A stretch of 6,730 nt of DNA from Fischerella sp. (lineage in GTDB: Bacteria > Cyanobacteriota > Cyanobacteriia > Cyanobacteriales > Nostocaceae), in assembly GCA_026419705.1 (NCBI GenBank), contig JANZYY010000275.1:1-6730 (forward strand). Reading direction: 5' to 3'. A program made the position numbers and the translations under genes. Under the pieces are notes generated by a model. That model worked only from the letters and a program-made list of their open reading frames with translations, made no database searches and was not told where the DNA came from. Positions within the stretch are counted from its first letter, which is position 1; each line of letters opens with the position of its first letter. This document shows positions 1-5,303 of the stretch, piece after piece.

Positions 1-1
1 T

Positions 2-184
2 GGTTTGTATCCTAAATTGGTCACACAAACTTATGATGTCAAGACTGTAGAAGTTGCTGCTCATGCTCGCCAGTTTCAATCAGTTGTAGCCCAACAGCAG
101 CCTTCAAGTCTGTACTCCCGTATTTTTCCAGTACCAACTCTGGCTAGATCTGAGATGAAACAGTCAGGAGTTTTTGCTGAGTAA
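2..184 (+). CDS. ndhD: C-terminal fragment of a probable NDH-1 subunit 4 (NdhD-like), 5' end outside the window
   Basis: The reading frame is open from the window edge and ends at TAA 182-184, giving 60 codons. It begins GLYPKLVTQTYDVKTVEV and ends SGVFAE. From memory of the family, the pattern G-[LIV]-YPK-x3-T-x2-YDVKTV, followed by a polar tail with an Arg, is how cyanobacterial NdhD proteins end after their last membrane helix. NdhD is one of the antiporter-like, proton-pumping membrane subunits of the NDH-1 complex, which passes electrons from ferredoxin to plastoquinone in the thylakoid or plasma membrane. All transmembrane helices lie outside the window, so the assignment rests on this tail alone and the paralogue (NdhD1, D2 and so on) cannot be named. 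The visible part is entirely hydrophilic. The position directly upstream of a terminal oxidase operon on the same strand fits a respiratory gene, but 519 bp separate them, so shared transcription is not shown. Confidence 0.6.
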   Translation, partial: GLYPKLVTQTYDVKTVEVAAHARQFQSVVAQQQPSSLYSRIFPVPTLARSEMKQSGVFAE

Positions 185-187
185 TAC

Positions 188-272
188 TAATTTCCTTTAA
201 CTATGAAACGTATGTAGATCTCCCCATTCCCCCTTACAAAGGGGGGCTATAAAGAATCGGGAAAGGTGGTAC
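188..272 (+). repeat. Interspersed repeat, copy 1 (inverted partner of 4391-4466)
   Basis: Positions 188-226 match the reverse complement of 4428-4466 at 32 of 39 bases, and all seven differences are transitions. Similarity resumes at 245-258 (GGCTAT then AAAGAATC, against GGCTAT and GGAGAATC in the partner) and ends near a GGTAC or GGTATTAC boundary. Between the two blocks, copy 1 has roughly 15 extra bases that form the hairpin at 229-245. It starts four bases after the upstream stop codon. It looks like a short non-coding dispersed repeat of the kind abundant between genes in Nostocales. No coding potential was seen. Confidence 0.75.
229..245 (+). other. C/G-rich hairpin downstream of the ndhD-like gene
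   Basis: CCCCCTT (229-235) and AAGGGGG (239-245) form a perfect 7-bp stem around the 3-base loop ACA. No T-run follows, so it is not a canonical intrinsic terminator, although it sits 45 bases past the upstream stop and may stabilise or end that transcript. Such short C-run/G-run palindromes recur between genes in filamentous cyanobacteria. It lies inside interspersed repeat copy 1 and is missing from copy 2. Confidence 0.55.
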
Positions 273-277
273 AACAA

Positions 278-404
278 GTAATGCCAATTCTTCGAAAGTA
301 GAGACACGCTGCTATACGCCTCTCTACAGAAATGACGTAAGGACGTGGGGACGACCTGATGTGGGGTTTCGATCTGTTGGGAGATTATAGAGAATTGGTA
401 TTAC
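278..404. repeat. Small MITE-like element with inverted ends
   Basis: GTAATGCCAATTCT (278-291) and AGAATTGGTATTAC (391-404) are inverted repeats matching at 13 of 14 bases. They enclose 99 bp. Inside, GTAGAG (298-303) pairs with CTCTAC (322-327), giving a secondary hairpin with a CTGCTATACG-type loop. No reading frame of useful length is present. The structure is that of a non-autonomous miniature inverted-repeat element or a folded repeat unit. No clear target-site duplication was found, so mobility is inference. Confidence 0.5.
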
Positions 405-423
405 CGTAGGAAAATAACGTGGT

Positions 424-433
424 GGCGATCGCC
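424..433. repeat. HIP1 palindrome GGCGATCGCC
   Basis: This is the 10-base form of the highly iterated cyanobacterial palindrome. Further GCGATCGC cores lie at 1118-1125 (coxB), 2741-2748 (coxA), 4202-4209 (coxC), 5820-5827 and 5946-5953 (WD40 gene). Six copies in this length is far above chance and is a lineage marker for cyanobacteria. It does not mark a gene boundary. Confidence 0.9.
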
Positions 434-703
434 AGATCGCTCCTATACTTGCTGGCATAATTAGAAAGTGAGCAACTATATGCTACATGGAATTTTGACT
501 GCGGCAACCAAAAAGACAGGATTATGCCATAACTTTTTGCGTAGTCGCTAAAGTGGAAGTTGCAGACTATCTGAAGATTAGACCATCAAACAAAAAAAAT
601 CATAAAAATTTTACGCTGTTACCCTCCATGTCTTTTAGGGTGGACTACCGTAGTAAGTGAGCAGTTCTGTCCAACGTAGTAAAGTCATTAACCCTAATTA
701 ACC

Positions 704-1786
704 GTGAAAATTCCAAGTTCAATCTGGACACTACTCATTGGCATCCTGCTGACATTGGTCAGCCTTTGGTACGGTCAACATCATGGCCTCTTGCCAACAG
801 CAGCCTCCGATGAAGCTTTATTGGTGGACGGTCTATTTAACACAATGATGACCGTGTCCACAGGTATATTTTTGATCGTTGAAGGTGGTTTGATCTACTC
901 CGTAATTAGATATCGCCGGCGTGCGGGTGATAATCAAGACGGCCCGCCTATTCATGGGAATGTACCATTAGAAATCCTCTGGACAGCAATTCCAGCTATT
1001 ATCGTCCTCGGTATTTCTGTATATAGTTTCGATGTTTACAACTCAATTGGCGGTTTCAGTCTCCATGCCGTACACGAAGCCCCCATTGCCTCACAAGCAA
1101 TGAAAATGCCAGGAGCAGCGATCGCGGCGACTTTAACTGATACACCTCCAAGCAGTGAACTGAACATCAATCAGGAAGAGTCCGACCGGGGAATGCAAGA
1201 TCCAAGCACAGCCGCAGTCCGCAATACCGATCAAATTCCCCAAAAGCAAAACGCTCCCGGTGTTGGCAGTGTTGATCCCAGCATTGGTTCTGTTCCTGAA
1301 AAAGAAGGTCAACCACCTGCACTTGTAGTTAATGTTACAGGTTTGCAGTATGCTTGGCTTTTCACCTATCCCGAAACAGGTGTAACCACTGGTGAACTGC
1401 ACGTTCCTGTAGGACGTGAGGTACAAATTAATATGACATCAAACGATGTCATTCATGCTTTCTGGGTGCCAGAGTTTCGCCTCAAGCAAGATGCGATCCC
1501 TGGTCGGCAAAGCGAGATTCGCTTTACACCCAACAAAGAAGGTAGTTATGCACTAATCTGTGCGGAACTGTGTGGTTCTTACCACGGTGCGATGAGAACA
1601 CAGGTTGTTGTCGAGAAACCAGAAGCTTTTGAGGCGTGGTTGCAAGAACAGCAAGTTGCAAGTAATGAAACCCTCAATCAAGCAGTTGCTGTCAACCCCG
1701 CAGAACTATCTCCAGCTGAATTTCTTGCTCCATACATCCACGACATGGGAATTCAGTCAGAAACGCTACACCAACTTCACAAGTAG
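704..1786 (+). CDS. coxB: Cytochrome c oxidase subunit II (CuA subunit), aa3-type
   Basis: CoxB accepts electrons from cytochrome c6 or plastocyanin at the binuclear CuA centre and passes them to heme a in CoxA; the CuA domain faces the lumen or periplasm. The 360 residues show an N-terminal hydrophobic segment (about 6-22, signal or anchor), two membrane helices (about 46-69 and 91-109), a polar Pro/Ser/Gln/Ala-rich linker (about 112-205), the cupredoxin domain (about 206-304) and a hydrophilic tail. All CuA ligands are present: H251, C286, E288 (backbone carbonyl), C290, H294 and M297, in VIHAFW and ICAELCGSYHGAM. The usual QWxW aromatic patch reads QYAW (215-218). The start is GTG at 704: an in-frame TAA at 695-697 closes the frame upstream, and the next ATG (near 845) would remove the first hydrophobic segment. 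No Shine-Dalgarno sequence is evident. It is the first gene of coxBAC, 87 bp before coxA. The long linker is, from memory, normal for cyanobacterial CoxB. Confidence 0.97.
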   Translation: MKIPSSIWTLLIGILLTLVSLWYGQHHGLLPTAASDEALLVDGLFNTMMTVSTGIFLIVEGGLIYSVIRYRRRAGDNQDGPPIHGNVPLEILWTAIPAIIVLGISVYSFDVYNSIGGFSLHAVHEAPIASQAMKMPGAAIAATLTDTPPSSELNINQEESDRGMQDPSTAAVRNTDQIPQKQNAPGVGSVDPSIGSVPEKEGQPPALVVNVTGLQYAWLFTYPETGVTTGELHVPVGREVQINMTSNDVIHAFWVPEFRLKQDAIPGRQSEIRFTPNKEGSYALICAELCGSYHGAMRTQVVVEKPEAFEAWLQEQQVASNETLNQAVAVNPAELSPAEFLAPYIHDMGIQSETLHQLHK

Positions 1787-1806
1787 TCATTTGTTTTTGG
1801 TTGATT

Positions 1807-1868
1807 GTTGGTAGTTGTTAGGAAAAAACAACCAACAACCAATAACTAACTAACAAACAACAATTAAC
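1807..1868 (+). repeat. coxB-coxA spacer: degenerate heptamer repeats with imperfect hairpin
   Basis: From 1827 the spacer reads as successive 7-mers AACAACC, AACAACC, AATAACT, AACTAAC, AAACAAC, AATTAAC, ending five bases before the coxA start. The first part (1827-1839) pairs with 1807-1819 at 11 of 13 bases around a 7-base A-rich loop. This resembles the short tandemly repeated (STRR) sequences of heterocystous cyanobacteria. No ribosome binding site is visible in it, so coxA initiation probably does not depend on a strong Shine-Dalgarno sequence. A role in mRNA processing or stability is possible but not shown. Confidence 0.6.
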
Positions 1869-1873
1869 TTCTT

Positions 1874-3619
1874 ATGACACAAGCACAGATACAAGAAACA
1901 GCAAATATTCCTGCCCAGGCTGAAGAACCAGGAATAAGAAAGTGGTGGGAATACTTTACCTTCAACACTGACCATAAAGTCATTGGGATTCAATACCTAG
2001 TCAGCACTTTTATTTTCTACTGTATTGGTGGGGTAATGGCTGACTTGGTGCGTACGGAATTGCGAACTCCAGAAGTAGATTTTGTTACCCCAGAAGTCTA
2101 CAACAGCTTGTTTACACTGCACGCCACAATCATGATTTTCTTGTGGATTGTGCCAGCAGGTGCAGGTTTTACTAACTATGTCCTTCCCCTGATGATCGGG
2201 GCGAAGGATATGGCATTTCCCCGTTTGAATGCCCTTGCTTTTTGGATTCTTCCCCCAGCGGGTTTGATGCTGATTGCTAGTTTACTTGTGGGCGACGCAC
2301 CAGATGCAGGTTGGACTTCTTACCCCCCCCTCAGCCTAGTAACAGGTCAGGTGGGTGAGGGAATTTGGATTATGAGTGTCCTGCTGTTGGGTACATCATC
2401 CATCCTGGGGGCAATCAATTTTTTGGTAACACTTATTAAAATGCGTGCGCCTGGTTTGGGGTTCCATCAATTGCCCTTGTTCTGCTGGGCGGCTTTTGCT
2501 ACTTCCGCATTGGTGCTGGTATCTACGCCAGTACTTGCCGCAGGGCTAATTCTACTTGCCTTTGATTTGTTCGCAGGTACAACATTTTTTAACCCCACTG
2601 GCGGTGGCGATCCCGTAGTTTACCAGCATATGTTCTGGTTCTACTCCCACCCAGCAGTTTACATTATGATTTTGCCCTTCTTTGGGGTAATTTCTGAGGT
2701 GATCCCCGTTCACTCCCGCAAACCGATTTTTGGCTATAAAGCGATCGCCTACTCGAGTCTTGCCATCAGCTTTTTGGGCTTAATCGTCTGGGCGCACCAC
2801 ATGTTCACCAGTGGTATCCCTGGTTGGCTGCGGATGTTCTTCATGATCACAACGATGATCATCGCCGTACCCACGGGTATTAAAATCTTCAGTTGGATGG
2901 CGACTCTCTGGGGTGGCAAACTTCACCTTGAACGCCCTGCCTTATTATTTGCCATCGGCTTTGTTGGCACTTTTGTCATTGGCGGTATCAGTGGTGTCAT
3001 GTTAGCGTCAGTACCATTTGATATCCACGTCCACGACACTTACTTTGTTGTCGCACACCTGCATTACGTTCTGTTTGGTGGTAGTGTTTTGGGCATTTAT
3101 GCTGGCTTTTACCACTGGTTCCCGAAAATGACAGGACGGATGCTAAATCAATTTTGGGGTCAGGTTCACTTTGCCTTGACGATCATCGGTTTAAACATGT
3201 CCTTCTTACCCATGCATAAGTTGGGAATGATGGGTATGAACCGCCGCGTCGCCCAGTATGACCCCAAATTCACGTTACTTAACGAAATCTGTACCTATGG
3301 TGCTTATATACTGGCAGTTTCAACACTGCCGTTCATCGTCAATGTCATTTGGAGTTGGATGTACGGACCTAAGGCTGGTAACAATCCTTGGAAGGCACTG
3401 ACTCTGGATTGGATGACTACCTCACCACCAGCAATTGAGAATTTTGACAAACCTCCAGTATTAGCTACCGGTCCCTACGATTACGGCTTGGAAAAAACTA
3501 AAGAAGCTGTTGCTTTATCCGATACTGAACCAGCTTTGTCTGCAGGTCCTAACTCCGTCTTACGTGCTGAACCTGACGAACCATATCCATCTATCGCTGC
3601 TGAGAAAGGCGAACGCTAA
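1874..3619 (+). CDS. coxA: Cytochrome c oxidase subunit I (heme a / heme a3-CuB), A2-type
   Basis: CoxA is the catalytic subunit of the terminal oxidase: it reduces O2 to water at heme a3-CuB and pumps protons. It has 581 residues, with the twelve-helix core at about 35-500 and a hydrophilic C-terminal extension (about 500-581). Visible ligands are H83 and H397 (heme a), H395 (heme a3), and H259, H308 and H309 (CuB), with Y263 placed for the His-Tyr crosslink. H387-D388 (HDTYFVVAHLHYV) is the Mg-site region, and R457-R458 the propionate arginines. K-channel T334 and K337 (PTGIK) and D-channel N101, D112 and N119 (GAKDMAFPRLN) are present. Helix VI reads YSHPAVY: the A1-type Glu (HPEVY) is Ala261, and Tyr257-Ser258 supply the alternative, so the enzyme is A2-type. 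The start ATG at 1874 has no clear Shine-Dalgarno sequence. It is the second gene of coxBAC. A run of eight C at 2323-2330 falls in the Pro-Pro-Leu codons 151-153. Confidence 0.98.
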   Translation: MTQAQIQETANIPAQAEEPGIRKWWEYFTFNTDHKVIGIQYLVSTFIFYCIGGVMADLVRTELRTPEVDFVTPEVYNSLFTLHATIMIFLWIVPAGAGFTNYVLPLMIGAKDMAFPRLNALAFWILPPAGLMLIASLLVGDAPDAGWTSYPPLSLVTGQVGEGIWIMSVLLLGTSSILGAINFLVTLIKMRAPGLGFHQLPLFCWAAFATSALVLVSTPVLAAGLILLAFDLFAGTTFFNPTGGGDPVVYQHMFWFYSHPAVYIMILPFFGVISEVIPVHSRKPIFGYKAIAYSSLAISFLGLIVWAHHMFTSGIPGWLRMFFMITTMIIAVPTGIKIFSWMATLWGGKLHLERPALLFAIGFVGTFVIGGISGVMLASVPFDIHVHDTYFVVAHLHYVLFGGSVLGIYAGFYHWFPKMTGRMLNQFWGQVHFALTIIGLNMSFLPMHKLGMMGMNRRVAQYDPKFTLLNEICTYGAYILAVSTLPFIVNVIWSWMYGPKAGNNPWKALTLDWMTTSPPAIENFDKPPVLATGPYDYGLEKTKEAVALSDTEPALSAGPNSVLRAEPDEPYPSIAAEKGER

Positions 3620-3628
3620 ATAAAGGAT

Positions 3629-3685
3629 GAATTATGAGTTATGAATGCTGAATTCATAATTCATAATTCACAATTCACAATTCAC
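3629..3685 (+). repeat. coxA-coxC spacer: 18-bp stem-loop overlapping five tandem heptamers
   Basis: The arms 3629-3646 and 3652-3669 are complementary at 17 of 18 positions, and the odd pair is G-U in RNA, so the transcript can form a continuous 18-bp stem with a 5-base loop. The right arm is the start of five heptamers: AATTCAT twice (3651-3664), then AATTCAC three times (3665-3685). The stem is AT-rich and not followed by a U-run, so it is not a terminator; it lies between two co-oriented genes. STRR-type repeats of this form are known in heterocystous cyanobacteria. It may set relative coxA/coxC message levels by processing or pausing, which is inference. Confidence 0.75.
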
Positions 3686-3693
3686 AGTTGAAA

Positions 3694-3698
3694 AAGGA
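3694..3698 (+). promoter_or_regulatory. Probable ribosome binding site of coxC
   Basis: AAGGA lies three bases before the ATG at 3702. The spacing is short, but it is the only clear Shine-Dalgarno-like sequence in front of a cox gene here, and it supports the 3702 start. Confidence 0.5.
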
Positions 3699-3701
3699 TT
3701 C

Positions 3702-4325
3702 ATGAGTCAACAAACAATTGACCCAGCAAAAACAGCCCTGAATTACCACCACACAGCAGAAGCTGTTGCTCATCACGAAGAACATCCAGACTACCGTCTC
3801 TTTGGGCTAATTGTCTTCCTGTTTGCCGAAGGGATGATTTTTATGGGCTTGTTCGGAGCATATTTGGCTTTTCGTTCCACATTACCTGCTTGGCCCCCAG
3901 AAGGTACTCCAGAGTTAGAATTACTGCTTCCTGGAATTAACACTATCAACCTGATTTCTAGCAGTTTTGTCATCCACAATGCTGATACCGCCATCAAAAA
4001 GAACAATGTGCGGGGTGTGCAAATGTGGTTTGCAATCACTGCTGTAATGGGGATTATTTTTCTGGCAGGTCAGCTGTATGAGTACTACCACCTAGAATTT
4101 GGTCTGACTACCAACTTATTTGCCAGTGCATTTTTCGTTTTGACAGGCTTCCACGGACTGCACGTTACTATCGGTGTGCTAGCTATTCTGGCTGTGTTGT
4201 GGCGATCGCTCAAACCCGGCCACTACACCAAAGAAAAGCACTTTGGCATAGAAGCCGCCGAAATCTATTGGCACTTTGTTGACGTCATTTGGATCATCCT
4301 GTTCGGATTGTTGTATATTCTTTGA
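3702..4325 (+). CDS. coxC: Cytochrome c oxidase subunit III
   Basis: Subunit III has no metal centre. It binds CoxA, stabilises the complex and helps keep proton uptake and turnover going. The protein has 207 residues: a hydrophilic His-rich N-terminus (H16, H17, H24, H25, H28) followed by five membrane helices at about 32-57, 73-91, 107-124, 139-166 and 186-206. This is the short bacterial five-helix form, lacking the first two helices of the mitochondrial protein. Family marks are E43 in the first helix (FAEGMIFMGLF), TGFHGLHV (148-155) and the C-terminal YWHFVDVIWIILFGLLYI. It is the last gene of coxBAC, 82 bp after coxA, and is followed 29 bp later by a strong terminator, so the operon ends here. 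The heme A synthesis genes (ctaA, ctaB) are not in the window. Confidence 0.97.
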   Translation: MSQQTIDPAKTALNYHHTAEAVAHHEEHPDYRLFGLIVFLFAEGMIFMGLFGAYLAFRSTLPAWPPEGTPELELLLPGINTINLISSSFVIHNADTAIKKNNVRGVQMWFAITAVMGIIFLAGQLYEYYHLEFGLTTNLFASAFFVLTGFHGLHVTIGVLAILAVLWRSLKPGHYTKEKHFGIEAAEIYWHFVDVIWIILFGLLYIL

Positions 4326-4354
4326 GTATTACTTTTTGCTCGACACTTTCATCT

Positions 4355-4375
4355 AACCCCATTTGGGGTTTTTTT
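4355..4375 (+). terminator. Intrinsic terminator of the coxBAC operon
   Basis: AACCCC (4355-4360) and GGGGTT (4365-4370) form a perfect 6-bp stem around the tetraloop ATTT, running into seven consecutive T (4369-4375). It lies 29 bp after the coxC stop codon in the correct orientation. Confidence 0.9.
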
Positions 4376-4390
4376 ATCTAAATAATAAGT

Positions 4391-4466
4391 AGTAATACCA
4401 TTGCTCTGATGATTCTCCATAGCCGGTTGGGGGAATTTACATATGTTTCACAGTTAAAGGGAATTG
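4391..4466 (-). repeat. Interspersed repeat, copy 2 (inverted partner of 188-272)
   Basis: Read on the minus strand, 4466-4428 matches 188-226 at 32 of 39 bases. The block 4424-4411 (GGCTAT, GGAGAATC) matches 245-258, and the unit ends at TGGTATTACT. This copy lacks the C/G hairpin found in copy 1. The two copies sit just outside either end of the cox operon in opposite orientation. Confidence 0.7.
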
Positions 4467-4497
4467 CTATAAAAACGCGAAATCTAACTAGATAAGT

Positions 4498-4521
4498 AAA
4501 AACCCGTCTAGACGGGTTTTT
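4498..4521. terminator. Bidirectional intrinsic terminator
   Basis: The 24 bases from 4498 to 4521 are a perfect palindrome: an A5 run and CCCGTC, TA, then GACGGG and a T5 run. The plus strand continues GTTTT, and the minus strand reads a T5 run followed by AC. It can stop read-through from coxC and also end the convergent minus-strand gene at 4579-4845, whose stop codon is 57 bp away. Confidence 0.9.
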
Positions 4522-4578
4522 GTTTTAGCTCAGGATATAATTTATACAATGTTACCAGGAAGTCCGATCAAATTCTGA

Positions 4579-4845
4579 TTAAATTTTTTCGACTTCCCGA
4601 TTGTAATATCTCTTTGTATAGGTTCTTAGTTTACCATCAGGAGTCTCATATGAAGTCACTTCTCCTTTTGGTATAGCCTCTGTTTGTGATTTGCCAAATA
4701 AATTCAATATCCAATTACTACTGATTGGAAAATCAAACGAAAATCCGCCTGCAACTTTCTGGCTCTCATCGTTACTCAGTTCCTCAAATATCAAACTTGT
4801 TGCTTTAATTTCAGCAGCCTCTGAGTGAAATGGATGTCTCATCAT
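4579..4845 (-). CDS. Small protein with double-glycine leader (candidate exported peptide or bacteriocin-like precursor)
   Basis: The 88 residues have an N-terminal part ending FEELSNDESQKVAGG (20-34), which fits the Gly-Gly leader pattern: L-S, acidic residues, then hydrophobic-x-Gly-Gly. In that family, C39-peptidase ABC transporters cut after the second Gly and export the rest. The predicted core (35-88, 54 residues) starts FSFDFPISSNWILNLFG and ends in a basic, Tyr-rich segment (RTYTKRYYNREVEKI). It has no Cys, so disulphides or lanthionine rings are excluded, and it is not Gly-rich like many class II bacteriocins. GAGG (minus strand, 4853-4850) lies four bases before the first ATG (4845) and seven before the second (4842); the latter spacing is more usual, so the mature start may be codon 2. 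It is a single gene, convergent with coxBAC and ending at the bidirectional terminator. No transporter or modifying enzyme is in the window. I do not recognise the core; the function is unknown. Confidence 0.75.
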   Translation of the reverse strand: MMRHPFHSEAAEIKATSLIFEELSNDESQKVAGGFSFDFPISSNWILNLFGKSQTEAIPKGEVTSYETPDGKLRTYTKRYYNREVEKI

Positions 4846-4849
4846 AGAT

Positions 4850-4853
4850 CCTC
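4850..4853 (-). promoter_or_regulatory. Ribosome binding site of the double-glycine peptide gene
   Basis: On the minus strand GAGG is followed by ATCT and two tandem ATG codons (4845-4843 and 4842-4840). The spacing is 4 bases to the first ATG and 7 to the second, which favours the second as the true start. Confidence 0.6.
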
Positions 4854-5303
4854 AAAATTGCCAATATTTTCAAATTTCAGAAATTTTCCGGAGACCGACT
4901 AGGATTTGTATTTCAAACCTAATAAAACTTTAATCGCAGCAAATAAATATTTCCAGAAAAATTGAGTAATTTTATGTTCATAAAAATGAATGTTCTATTT
5001 CATTTTTCAGAAAAGACTATTTCATGTAGTAGTAAATCATCAAATAGACATAAGGCAGGAGGCAGAAGGGTAAAGATGTTTCTGAGAAGGTTTCCTTGAT
5101 TGGAATTTTACGTTTAATTATGTCCGACTATTTCGTTTTCTAAATAGTTTTTCAATTACATGTATCCAAAAAATAGAGAGATATCTATCAATCAAATTTT
5201 TAACTATACCTACATTTAAGATAACTTTTTCTTAACCTGAGAGGATGCGCTCCTAGCACGTCAATTCAGTATGTAGAGATGAAGATGGAGATGCTTCGCT
5301 TAA

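Larger units (their letters stand above)
185..703. other. 519-bp gene-free region and cox operon leader
   Basis: No credible gene was found on either strand. The left half is repeat material (188-272 and 278-404). A HIP1 site lies at 424-433. The right half is the presumed promoter and leader of coxB: an A-rich stretch (590-610), a weak hairpin ACCCT (621-625)/AGGGT (637-641), an odd palindrome ACTACCGTAGT (644-654) and a direct repeat CGTAGTAA (649-656 and 675-682). A weak promoter guess is TTGACT (495-500) with GATTAT (520-525), spacer 19, which is too poor to rely on. No NtcA-type GTA-N8-TAC site was found between 405 and 703. A 23-codon frame at 481-552 has no supporting feature. Confidence 0.6.

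Noticed and set aside
481..552. 23-codon frame upstream of coxB (MLHGILTAATKKTGLCHNF...)
   Set aside because: No convincing ribosome binding site, no terminator, and too short to judge without comparative data.
405..703. NtcA-type site (GTA-N8-TAC) that would suggest a heterocyst-specific oxidase
   Set aside because: Each GTA in this interval was checked and none has TAC eight bases later, so nitrogen control cannot be claimed from sequence.
1133..1426. 97-codon frame on the minus strand inside coxB
   Set aside because: It lies wholly antisense to a well-supported gene, has no family resemblance, and exists because of the polar linker's codon pattern.
1605..1814. 69-codon plus-strand frame overlapping the end of coxB
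   Set aside because: It is out of frame with coxB, and its sequence is a shifted reading of the CoxB tail and the repeat spacer.
3651..3685. CRISPR-like array between coxA and coxC
   Set aside because: The units are 7 bp, directly adjacent with no spacers; this is a short tandem repeat.
3791..4039. 82-codon minus-strand frame inside coxC
   Set aside because: Antisense shadow of a clear subunit III gene with no motif of its own.
4982..5007. Stem-loop AAAAATGAA/TTCATTTTT as a terminator or regulatory element
   Set aside because: The stem is almost entirely A/T, no T-run follows on the plus strand, and it is far from any gene end; it may be chance in AT-rich DNA.
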